This document shows, in pieces, positions 1 to 5,937 of a stretch of DNA of 7,266 nucleotides; within the stretch, counting starts at the first letter, position 1; every line of letters begins with the position of its first letter. The notes under the pieces are model-generated. The model saw only the letters and a list, made by a program, of their open reading frames with translations, did not search any database and was not told the origin of the DNA. A program made the translations under genes and the position numbers. This DNA is from Chloroflexota bacterium (GTDB lineage: Bacteria; Chloroflexota; Dehalococcoidia; SZUA-161; JAUWZY01): the NCBI GenBank assembly GCA_030615045.1, contig JAUWZY010000045.1, forward strand, positions 1 through 7,266. The letters are read 5' to 3'.

Positions 1-23
1 GGTAATCTTCTTGGGTAGAACAT
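1..23 (-). CDS. Start of a probable FAD-binding subunit of the molybdenum hydroxylase (partial)
   Basis: An ATG on the minus strand (complement of 21-23) opens a frame, MFYPRRL, that runs off the window edge. It begins two bases after the TAG of the large-subunit gene. A purine-rich GGGGAAGAGG just upstream, inside the end of the large-subunit gene, can serve as its ribosome binding site. In this enzyme family the molybdopterin, FAD and 2Fe-2S subunits are often encoded side by side, and FAD subunits typically begin with a short basic stretch before the flavin-binding domain. The identity is therefore an inference from position and the start signal. Only seven codons are visible, so the product cannot be confirmed here. 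Confidence 0.5.
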
Positions 24-25
24 GG

Positions 26-2311
26 CTACCTCTTCCCCTTTTTATCCTTCAGTGCCATGTAAATTTTCTCGGCGGTCATCGGGACTTTGGTTATCCTGAC
101 CCCTACTGCATCATAAACGGCGTTTGTTATCGCTGCCATCATGGTCGTGGTTGCAGTTTCGCCAGCGCCCTTGGCACCAAAGGGACCGCGGGGGTCATTG
201 GTGATGATGTGGTAGTTAGTGAACTTGGGGCTATCCATAGCTGTAGGCATCTTATAGTCCATGAACGAGGGGTTGAGTGGGCGTCCCTTCTCATCCCACA
301 GGCTCTGCTCAAATAGCCCCTGACCGATCATATGCACTGCTCCGCCCTCAATCTGACCATCGACCAGCAGCTCATTCATTGGCTGGCCAGAGTCATCACC
401 GGTCACGGAGTTGAGCATCTTAACCTTCCCCGTCTCCGGGTCAACCTCTATCTCCACCGCCTGGGCCACAAAGCTATACGATGGGGTAAGGTTGCTGGCG
501 TCTCCCTTTTCGAAATCCACGACCTCGACCCCGGGCGGAGCCCAGCTGCCATGACCATAGATACAGTTTCCCTTGCCATATTGCGCATTCCTCACTACAC
601 GGAGGAAGGGCAAGCTCTTCTCGGGATCATCTTTTACATATACCTTGCGATCGCGAAATACCAATTCCTCTGGCTTCACGCCTAACATCTCGGCAGCGAT
701 GTCGGCAAGCTGGCTTCTGACATCCTCGGCGGCAGCGACCACGGCATTGCCAGTCCACACTGTGCACCTATCGCCGAACATCCCGGAGTCGAAAAAGGTA
801 TCGTAGCCATCCTCCGCGCCCACGATAACGTCCTCCAAGGGGATGCCCAGCACCTCGGCCACCATCTGGGAGAAAACGGTATCGCAGCCCTGGCCGATCT
901 CGGTGCCGCCATGGACCAGGTTGACTGTGCCATCCTCAGACAGTTTCACCAGCGCCGAGGAGGCAAAGTGCCCGCCCATCCTCAGCCCCGAGATCTGACT
1001 ACCACAGGCAATGCCCAAGCCGCGATTGGGCACCTTCTTCGCTTTCTGCTTCTTCCAGCCTATGCCCTGCATCACCTTTTTGATGCCTTCCTCAAGACCT
1101 ATGGTGGTTATCTGCACCCCGTTGGGCGTGACCTCTCCAGGCTTGAGTGTGTTCTTCAGCATCATATCGGCAACATCCATGCCCATGTCGTTAGCTACTA
1201 TGTCCATCATCGTGCTAAAGGCATAGCAGGCAATAACCTGGGCCTGACCGCGCACCGCGCCACATATCGGCGTATTGGTGTAAACACGATGGCTCTCATA
1301 CCTCAGATTGGGAAGTCGGAAAGGTATGTTGAGGAAGAGGCCGAAGAGAAAGATGTTGAGCGGTCCCACGCCGAGGTAGGCACCGCCATCGGCGATCAAT
1401 TTGCAATCCCCGGCAACCAGTGTGCCGTCCTTCTTCACCCCGAGCTTGAGCCAGATATCCTTGGCATGCCGCTGCCGATAGAACCCGATGACCTCATCCT
1501 GGGTCAAGACTATCTTCACCGGCTTCCTCGTCTTCTGCGCCAGCTTAACGGCGCAGAAATCGAGGTCATGGGCATCGTGTTTCCCTGAGAATGCGCCGCC
1601 GACGTAGGGATTGACCAACCTTACCTTGTTTAACGGTATATCCAGGCCCCAGCATAGGTGGCGCCAGGTGATATAGGGGCTTTGTTTTGACCCCTGGAAC
1701 AGCACCCTCCCTGAGGCATCGACACTGGCCAGGGCGGCATGGGGCTCGATGAAGCCAATGGTCACCCTCTGAGTGAAGAGTCTCTGCTCTCGGACATAAT
1801 CACATTCCTTGAATGCCTTATCTACATCGCCATATTCCCATTGTGATGAAACAGCGATGTTGTTTTTGGCGTAGTCATGAATCAGAGGGGCACCTTCAGC
1901 CAGCGCCTGCTCCGCATTGATCACTACGGGCAGCTCCTCATACTCCACATCGATCAGGTCCAGCGCCTCCTCGGCAATGTCGGGCTCTGTTGCTGCTACC
2001 GCGGCTACCACCTCACCACAATAACGCACCTTATCAATCGCTATCGGCGCGCGGTCAGCATATTTTCTCATGAATCCAACCTGAATCCCAGGGAAGTCCT
2101 TGCCCGTGATCACCGCTCTCACCCCAGGCAGCCGCTCCGCTTTACTGGTGTCGATATTGAGGATCTTGGCGTGAGCATAAGGGCTCCGCAGCAGCTTGCC
2201 GTGTAGCATCCCGGGCAATATAAGGTCATCGGCGTAGGTAGCACTGCCCGTAATCTTGACTACGCCATCAACCCTCGGCAATCGCTTGCCGATCACTGAA
2301 TATTCTTCCAT
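26..2311 (-). CDS. Xanthine dehydrogenase-family molybdopterin-binding (large) subunit
   Basis: This 761-residue protein is the catalytic subunit of a molybdenum hydroxylase, the family of xanthine dehydrogenase, aldehyde oxidoreductase, CO dehydrogenase CoxL and 4-hydroxybenzoyl-CoA reductase HcrA. The a/b hammerhead domain covers about residues 18-130 (ATYADD, LRSPYAHA). Molybdopterin-binding motifs follow: GGAFSGK (238-244), GAVRGQ (351-356), GGTEIGQG (468-475), and near the C-terminus GAKGAGE, whose Glu718 matches the catalytic glutamate. The length is typical for a separate large subunit. The ATG start has GGAG at 2318-2321, six bases upstream. A probable FAD subunit follows directly; no 2Fe-2S subunit is visible. 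The family hydroxylates or reduces N-heterocycles, aldehydes or aromatic CoA thioesters, and the substrate cannot be read from the sequence. GGAFSGK and GDRCT (513-517) differ from the more common GGGFGGK and SR-T-T patterns. The family call is firm; subfamily is open. Confidence 0.93.
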   Translation of the reverse strand: MEEYSVIGKRLPRVDGVVKITGSATYADDLILPGMLHGKLLRSPYAHAKILNIDTSKAERLPGVRAVITGKDFPGIQVGFMRKYADRAPIAIDKVRYCGEVVAAVAATEPDIAEEALDLIDVEYEELPVVINAEQALAEGAPLIHDYAKNNIAVSSQWEYGDVDKAFKECDYVREQRLFTQRVTIGFIEPHAALASVDASGRVLFQGSKQSPYITWRHLCWGLDIPLNKVRLVNPYVGGAFSGKHDAHDLDFCAVKLAQKTRKPVKIVLTQDEVIGFYRQRHAKDIWLKLGVKKDGTLVAGDCKLIADGGAYLGVGPLNIFLFGLFLNIPFRLPNLRYESHRVYTNTPICGAVRGQAQVIACYAFSTMMDIVANDMGMDVADMMLKNTLKPGEVTPNGVQITTIGLEEGIKKVMQGIGWKKQKAKKVPNRGLGIACGSQISGLRMGGHFASSALVKLSEDGTVNLVHGGTEIGQGCDTVFSQMVAEVLGIPLEDVIVGAEDGYDTFFDSGMFGDRCTVWTGNAVVAAAEDVRSQLADIAAEMLGVKPEELVFRDRKVYVKDDPEKSLPFLRVVRNAQYGKGNCIYGHGSWAPPGVEVVDFEKGDASNLTPSYSFVAQAVEIEVDPETGKVKMLNSVTGDDSGQPMNELLVDGQIEGGAVHMIGQGLFEQSLWDEKGRPLNPSFMDYKMPTAMDSPKFTNYHIITNDPRGPFGAKGAGETATTTMMAAITNAVYDAVGVRITKVPMTAEKIYMALKDKKGKR

Positions 2312-2361
2312 TTCTTACTCCAATATAGACTGCTAGTTACAGTAATTCCCCATAACAACTA

Positions 2362-2435
2362 TCGGGGCGAGAGGATTTGAACCTCTGACCCCCTGCACCC
2401 CATGCAGGTGCGCTACCGGGCTGCGCCACGCCCCG
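2362..2435 (-). tRNA. tRNA-Pro (anticodon GGG)
   Basis: The minus strand folds into a complete 74-base cloverleaf. The acceptor stem is CGGGGCG/CGCCCCG, the D arm has stem GCGC/GCGC with GG in the loop, the anticodon stem is CCTGC/GCAGG around loop ATGGGGT, and the T arm is AGAGG-TTCAAAT-CCTCT. The seven-base loop places GGG at positions 34-36, which reads proline codon CCC (and CCU by wobble). The discriminator base is A and no CCA end is encoded, so CCA must be added after transcription. The gene lies 50 bases upstream of, and on the same strand as, the molybdenum hydroxylase gene. I see no clear terminator between them, so read-through is possible. Confidence 0.96.
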
Positions 2436-2444
2436 CTGCCATAT

Positions 2445-2473
2445 AAAATACAACAAACACGCGAAAAATACAA
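2445..2473 (-). promoter_or_regulatory. Probable tRNA-Pro promoter
   Basis: On the minus strand TTGTAT (2473-2468) is followed, after exactly 17 bases, by TATTTT (2450-2445), with nine bases left before the mature tRNA 5' end. Each box matches the sigma70 consensus at four of six positions. The placement relative to the tRNA is right, but the AT-rich background makes chance matches easier. It may also transcribe the molybdenum hydroxylase genes by read-through. Confidence 0.5.
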
Positions 2474-2479
2474 TAACAC

Positions 2480-2508
2480 TTGACATAGTCTGATCATGGG
2501 TTTATAAT
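2480..2508 (+). promoter_or_regulatory. Consensus sigma70-type promoter of the ars operon
   Basis: TTGACA (2480-2485) and TATAAT (2503-2508) are separated by exactly 17 bases, a perfect match to the housekeeping promoter consensus. Transcription should start near 2514-2516, about 40 bases before the arsR GTG. The start point falls within a candidate ArsR operator (2512-2531), so a bound repressor would block the polymerase. Such a strong core promoter fits a gene set held off by a repressor. Its -35 box lies only six bases from the -35 box of the divergent tRNA promoter. Confidence 0.88.
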
Positions 2509-2511
2509 TTT

Positions 2512-2531
2512 ATATGCAAATAAGCGCATAT
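2512..2531. promoter_or_regulatory. Candidate ArsR operator O1 at the arsR start point
   Basis: ATATGC (2512-2517) and GCATAT (2526-2531) form a perfect six-base inverted repeat with eight bases between the arms. It begins four bases after the -10 box and covers the expected transcription start. A second site with the same TATGC-N8-GCATA design precedes acr3. Over the 18 bases TATGC...GCATA the two copies agree at 14 positions. ArsR/SmtB repressors bind imperfect inverted repeats at their own promoters, so position and duplication both support the call. Binding itself is inferred. Confidence 0.72.
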
Positions 2532-2553
2532 CCATTTACAAGGCAGCGGATAA

Positions 2554-2907
2554 GTGCGAGACTTGATCAAGGCCTTTAGAGCCCTCTCCGATGAGACCAG
2601 GGTGCGCATCCTCAAGCTCCTTCTGGAAAGGGAGTGCTGCGTCTGCGAGGTGATGCAGGCTTTGGATATCTCCCAAACCAGGGCCTCGCGGAATCTGGGC
2701 TTGCTTCAAGATGCCGGTTTTGTCAAATCCCAGAGAGACGGGCTTTGGGTTGTCTATTCCATCGATGAGCAGGGGATGGGGAGATATTCCACTTCACTTC
2801 TCGATATTTTGAGAAAGTCCCTGGATGACAATGACATCATAGCCCAAGACAGGAAGAGATTGAAGCAGGCAGTGAGGGTCGGGCCTGGATGCGTTCAGGG
2901 ACGATAG
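2554..2907 (+). CDS. arsR: ArsR-family arsenite-responsive transcriptional repressor
   Basis: This 117-residue protein is a winged-helix repressor of the ArsR/SmtB family, which leaves its operator when As(III) or Sb(III) binds. The N-terminus (FRALSDETRVRILKLL, residues 8-23) is typical. Residues 27-33, ECCVCEV, correspond to the ELCVCDL metal-site motif. Cys29 and Cys31 align with Cys32 and Cys34 of plasmid R773 ArsR, while its third ligand, Cys37, is Met34 here. Cys28 or Cys113 could substitute. The recognition helix lies around SQTRASRNLGLL (40-51) and the wing around residues 58-70. The GTG start is chosen because a TAA stop directly precedes it in frame and a later start would remove the conserved N-terminus. 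The Shine-Dalgarno is weak. The gene is first in the ars operon, and it probably represses itself and acr3 through the two TATGC-N8-GCATA sites. Confidence 0.92.
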   Translation: MRDLIKAFRALSDETRVRILKLLLERECCVCEVMQALDISQTRASRNLGLLQDAGFVKSQRDGLWVVYSIDEQGMGRYSTSLLDILRKSLDDNDIIAQDRKRLKQAVRVGPGCVQGR

Positions 2908-2935
2908 CCAAGCAGATAAAAATTTTTGGCAGTTG

Positions 2936-2953
2936 TATGCGTTTATGCGCATA
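2936..2953. promoter_or_regulatory. Candidate ArsR operator O2 before acr3
   Basis: TATGC (2936-2940), eight bases, then GCATA (2949-2953) repeats the design of the site at the arsR promoter. It contains a perfect 12-base palindrome, TTATGCGCATAA (2943-2954). It ends 11 bases before the acr3 ATG, in the arsR-acr3 gap. A weak promoter, TTGGCA (2926-2931) with CATAAG (2950-2955) and an 18-base spacer, would overlap it. The site may therefore control a second acr3 transcript, or act as a second contact point for ArsR within the operon. Confidence 0.65.
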
Positions 2954-2964
2954 AGAGAATTAAA

Positions 2965-4047
2965 ATGGCTGAGCCGAAGCGGCGCCGGCTTAACATCTGG
3001 GAAAAGTACCTGACTCTGTGGGTGGTGCTCTGCATTGGTGCTGGCATCGGCCTGGGTCGCGCATTCCCCCAAATCTCCACCGCGTTGGGCAAATTGACCG
3101 TTGCCGAAGTCTCCATCCCCGTCGCTATTTGTCTCTTCGGCATGATCTACCCGATAATGGTGCAGATAGACTTTGCCCAGGTGAAAAAGGCTGTCAGGAC
3201 CCCGAAGCCGATACTGACCACACTGGTTGCCAACTGGGCTATAAAGCCATTCACCATGGCATTATTTGCCTGGCTATTCCTCGGAGTTATCTTCAAGGGG
3301 TTTCTACCTCCAGAGGCCGCCCTCGAGTACAGGGCTGGGATGATCCTCCTCGGCGTTGCCCCCTGCACTGCTATGGTCCTGATGTGGAGCTATTTAGCCA
3401 AGGGCAATATGGGACATACCCTGGTGATGGTTGCTATAAACTCGTTAGCGATGGTATTTCTTTATGCTCCGTTGGCTGGTCTCCTGTTGGGGGTTTCCGG
3501 CATTCCCATACCCTGGGCCACGATAGCCTTGTCCGTAGCGATATATATCTGCGTGCCCCTGATAGCGGGATATTTCACCCGCTCGCAAGCAATCAAACGC
3601 AAGGGCGTGGAGTGGTTTGAGACCAGGCTGGTGCCGCCGCTGCGCACAGTGGCTGTAATCGCCCTTCTTCTGACCTTGGTGGTATTATTCACCTTGCAAG
3701 GATACGTGATCATTGAGCTGCCGAAGGTCATCGGCATGATAAGCATCGGCATATTCGCCAACATCCTCCTGGTCTTCGCCATCACATACATTGTCTCCAG
3801 GTTCATCCGCCTTCCCTATGAGGATGCGGCGCCGACGGCGCTAATCGCCGGCAGCAATCATTTTGAGGTCGCTGTCGCCGTAGCCATAACGGTGTTCGGT
3901 TTGGGTTCAGGGGCAGCGTTGGCCACAGTGGTCGGCGTTTTGACCGAGGTTCCTTTTATGCTCTTTTTGGTCTGGCTCTGTCTGAGGACAAGGAAGTTCT
4001 TCTATCGGCCGAAGCCTCAGCCAGCTAAAGATGACGGAGGCACATGA
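2965..4047 (+). CDS. acr3: ACR3-family arsenite efflux permease
   Basis: This 360-residue inner-membrane protein exports arsenite (in some members antimonite), driven by the proton motive force. About ten hydrophobic segments lie between residues 15 and 342, with a basic cytoplasmic N-terminus (KRRR) and a charged C-terminal tail. Two hallmarks are visible: the conserved cysteine in GVAPCTAMVLMWS (Cys134) and the conserved glutamate in GVLTEVPF (Glu328), both needed for transport in studied ACR3 proteins. NHFEVAVA (298-305) is also typical. The frame is open upstream to a TTG at 2926, but the ATG at 2965 is preferred because the earlier start would place the candidate operator inside the gene. 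The ATG is preceded by AAGAGA. The gene lies 57 bases after arsR, fitting one operon. In some annotations members of this family are named arsB, although they are unrelated to the ArsB superfamily. Confidence 0.95.
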   Translation: MAEPKRRRLNIWEKYLTLWVVLCIGAGIGLGRAFPQISTALGKLTVAEVSIPVAICLFGMIYPIMVQIDFAQVKKAVRTPKPILTTLVANWAIKPFTMALFAWLFLGVIFKGFLPPEAALEYRAGMILLGVAPCTAMVLMWSYLAKGNMGHTLVMVAINSLAMVFLYAPLAGLLLGVSGIPIPWATIALSVAIYICVPLIAGYFTRSQAIKRKGVEWFETRLVPPLRTVAVIALLLTLVVLFTLQGYVIIELPKVIGMISIGIFANILLVFAITYIVSRFIRLPYEDAAPTALIAGSNHFEVAVAVAITVFGLGSGAALATVVGVLTEVPFMLFLVWLCLRTRKFFYRPKPQPAKDDGGT

Positions 4048-4151
4048 GGAAATCTATGATGCTGGCTGTCTCAAACGAGGAACTGCTCCAGCCTTATCAA
4101 ATCATCATCGACCAGCATGGAAAGGAGGTATTGCACTTCTTAGAGAAATAG
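4044..4151 (+). CDS. Small ORF overlapping the acr3 stop, hypothetical or relic
   Basis: An ATG overlaps the acr3 stop as ATGA and opens 35 codons ending in TAG; the peptide runs from MRKSMMLAV to VLHFLEK. GGAGG (4036-4040) lies only three bases before this ATG. AGGA (4047-4050) is better placed for the second ATG at 4056. The peptide has no membrane segment or cysteine, and I do not recognise it. The same frame continues after the TAG as LKIEVRKLL, a second TAG (4179-4181), then a stretch containing GTGHCKPWFEVLG, and a TGA (4233-4235) just before the TSUP gene. It could be a genuine translationally coupled small protein, the front of a decayed gene filling the 200-base gap, or chance. Nothing else fills 4152-4247 except the TSUP ribosome binding site. 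Confidence 0.35.
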   Translation: MRKSMMLAVSNEELLQPYQIIIDQHGKEVLHFLEK

Positions 4152-4247
4152 CTCAAAATTGAAGTCCGAAAGCTGCTCTAGGGCACCGGTCACTGCAAGC
4201 CCTGGTTCGAGGTGCTGGGACGAAGAGCAGCGTGAAGGAGCTCTAAG

Positions 4248-5057
4248 GTGCCGCTCGAGTATATTCTAATTCTGCTTGCTACGGGGATAGCGGTTGGTTT
4301 TGCCCAGGGGCTCCTTGGCGTCGGCGGCTGCTTCATCATGGTGCCGGTAACGACGATGGTATTTATCGGCATGGGCTTTCCCGTAGATATAGCAGTGAAG
4401 GTTGCCTTCGGCAGCAATTTGTTGGTGGTCTTGTTTGGAGCTCTAAGTGGCTCCTTAGCCCATCACCGCAAGGGGGCAGTTTGGTGGAAAGCAGCCATTA
4501 CCCTGGGCATTGCAGCGGCAGCGGGGGCATTATTAGGGTCCACAGTTACCTCGCAGTTTATCAGCGGCGGGGGGATAAAGGTTGCCTTCGGGGCTGTGAT
4601 CCTCGCCGCCGCTGTATGGATGCTTATCGCCAGACCGCCGAAGGTTGAGGAAGAGCCAAAGGATGACCCGCGCCTCTGGGTTGCCTGGGGCTTCCCCGTA
4701 GGCATTGTGAGCGGTCTTATCGGGCTCGGCGGCGCCGTGCTGCTGATCCCGGTTCTGACCACAGCCCTCAAATTCAAGATGCATCGAGCTATTGGCACTT
4801 CAATTGCGGTGATGATGTTTAGTGGTGCTGCTGGAGCCCTTGGCTACCTTTTAAATGGTCTTAATGTATCAGGGCTGCCAGCTTACTCTACGGGCTACAT
4901 CAACTGGATAGCCTGGGGCTCATTAGCTGTCACCAGCATCGCTATGGCACAGGTCGGTGCCAGGACAGCACATATGTTGCCGGCAAAGTGGCTGCGATTG
5001 ATATTCATCGCCGTGATGGCCTATATGGGCTTAAAGATGATTGGCGCCGTTCCTTAA
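4248..5057 (+). CDS. TauE/SafE-family (TSUP) membrane permease in the ars operon
   Basis: This 269-residue membrane protein belongs to the TauE/SafE family, whose known members move sulfite, sulfoacetate, thiosulfate or related organosulfur anions. The family's internal duplication is clear: GLLGVGG followed by a proline (residues 21-33) recurs as GLIGLGG followed by a proline (156-168). Seven or eight hydrophobic segments are visible, with a charged loop at about 129-142 (RPPKVEEEPKDDPR) between the halves. The GTG start is supported by AAGGAG at 4235-4240, seven bases upstream, and by an in-frame TGA at 4233. It lies between acr3 and arsM on the same strand, which suggests a role in arsenic handling, such as transport of methylated or thiolated arsenic, or of sulfite or thiosulfate linked to thiol supply. 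That role is inference; the family assignment is firm. Confidence 0.88.
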   Translation: MPLEYILILLATGIAVGFAQGLLGVGGCFIMVPVTTMVFIGMGFPVDIAVKVAFGSNLLVVLFGALSGSLAHHRKGAVWWKAAITLGIAAAAGALLGSTVTSQFISGGGIKVAFGAVILAAAVWMLIARPPKVEEEPKDDPRLWVAWGFPVGIVSGLIGLGGAVLLIPVLTTALKFKMHRAIGTSIAVMMFSGAAGALGYLLNGLNVSGLPAYSTGYINWIAWGSLAVTSIAMAQVGARTAHMLPAKWLRLIFIAVMAYMGLKMIGAVP

Positions 5058-5131
5058 AATGGGAATGTAAAGGGTGCCAGAAGGCATTGTTGACCGCAAG
5101 CCTTGGTTTAAGAGATAATGGAAGGGGAAAA

Positions 5132-5935
5132 ATGGAAAAGGATGCTGAGAAAATCAAGAAATTTGTCCAAGAGAGCTATGGTAGGCGGGCACAAGAACAG
5201 GAAAAGGCGGGGGCTTGCTGTCCCTCTGGGGTGCCATCAAGCTGCTGCACTCCTGGCGAGGTGAAGACATATGCTGAGATGCTGTATACCAAGGAGGAGC
5301 TTGAGGCCCTGCCCCAGAGCGTGGCCGACTTTGCATTGGGTTGCGGCAACCCGATAGCTATCGCCGAGCTCAAGGCCGGCGAAATAGTGCTCGACTTGGG
5401 CAGTGGCGGAGGGATCGATTGCTTCCTCGCCGCGCAAAGGGTGGGAGCAACGGGCAAGGTCATTGGCCTCGATATGACGCCGGAGATGATCCGATTGGCT
5501 CGGGAAAACGCCCGAAAGATAGGAGCCGAAAACGTGGAGTTTCGCCTTGGCGAAATGGAGCGCATACCTGTCGAGAGCAACTCTGTAGATGTTGTTATCT
5601 CCAACTGTGTCATCAACCTCTCCCCGGACAAGGATGCCGTATTTAAGGAGGCTTTTCGGGTGCTCAAGCCCGGGGGGCGGCTCTCTATCTCAGATATCGT
5701 CTTGCTTCAGGATTTGCCCCAGGATATCAGGGAAAGCCTGGAGCACTGGGCCGGATGTGTTGCTGGTGCGCTTAAGAAGGATGTGTATTTAGATAAGATC
5801 CGGGCTGCTGGCTTTGTCAAAGTGGTAGCTGAAGAAGTGGAAGTCCCGTTCCTCGCCGAAACCGATAAAGGCCAAACCCGCTTGGGTTTGCGAGATAAAA
5901 TAGCCAGCCTCAGAGTCAAGGCGTTCAAGCCTTGA
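5132..5935 (+). CDS. arsM: Arsenite S-adenosylmethionine methyltransferase
   Basis: This 267-residue cytoplasmic enzyme transfers methyl groups from SAM to As(III), giving methylated and sometimes volatile arsenicals. The Rossmann SAM-binding motif is DLGSGGGID (88-96), with GLDMTPEM (112-119) as the acidic second motif. The cysteines that bind As(III) in studied ArsM enzymes are matched by Cys71 (LGCGNP), Cys159 (SNCVINL) and Cys209 (AGCVAGAL). Two extra pairs lie near the N-terminus, Cys29-Cys30 and Cys38-Cys39, as in many bacterial ArsM proteins. The ATG at 5132 is chosen because GAAGGGG lies about four bases upstream and the protein then starts as usual for the family. The frame is open back into the TSUP gene, but that extension looks non-coding. 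The gene is 74 bases after the TSUP gene and last in the operon. Its end overlaps the convergent DUF429 gene by 11 bases. Confidence 0.95.
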   Translation: MEKDAEKIKKFVQESYGRRAQEQEKAGACCPSGVPSSCCTPGEVKTYAEMLYTKEELEALPQSVADFALGCGNPIAIAELKAGEIVLDLGSGGGIDCFLAAQRVGATGKVIGLDMTPEMIRLARENARKIGAENVEFRLGEMERIPVESNSVDVVISNCVINLSPDKDAVFKEAFRVLKPGGRLSISDIVLLQDLPQDIRESLEHWAGCVAGALKKDVYLDKIRAAGFVKVVAEEVEVPFLAETDKGQTRLGLRDKIASLRVKAFKP

Positions 5936-5937
5936 CT
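5914..5937. terminator. Inverted repeat across the convergent gene ends, possible bidirectional terminator
   Basis: AGTCAAGGC (5914-5922) and GCCTTGACT (5929-5937) are perfect complements with a six-base loop, GTTCAA. The hairpin contains the arsM stop (5933-5935) and the DUF429 stop (complement of 5925-5927), so both transcripts would form it at their 3' ends. No run of T follows on either strand, so it is not a classic intrinsic terminator. It may instead protect 3' ends or end transcription weakly from both sides. Confidence 0.45.

Noticed and set aside
1061..1075. TATGC followed by GCAT, resembling the ArsR operator
   Set aside because: The spacing is wrong and it lies within the coding sequence of the molybdenum hydroxylase, far from any promoter.
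911..1588. 225-codon open frame on the plus strand inside the molybdenum hydroxylase gene
   Set aside because: It is antisense to a well-supported gene and its translation resembles no family. Long antisense frames are expected in GC-rich coding DNA.
2907..2930. GCCAA ... AAAAATTTTTGGC as a terminator after arsR
   Set aside because: The outer stem is only five bases, the inner A/T palindrome cannot form a stable loop with it, and no T-run follows the closing arm.
2926..2964. TTG start giving acr3 13 extra residues
   Set aside because: It would place the candidate operator and weak promoter inside the gene, and the ATG at 2965 gives a typical ACR3 N-terminus.
4149..4181. In-frame TAG codons between acr3 and the TSUP gene as recoded (pyrrolysine-type) positions
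   Set aside because: No insertion signal or pyrrolysine gene is visible, arsR and the other genes use ordinary stops, and a TGA ends the frame shortly after. A relic or non-coding gap is simpler.
4988..5131. Upstream extension of arsM starting within the TSUP gene
   Set aside because: The 48 extra residues lie mostly in the TSUP coding sequence, have no ArsM similarity, and the ATG at 5132 has a good ribosome binding site.
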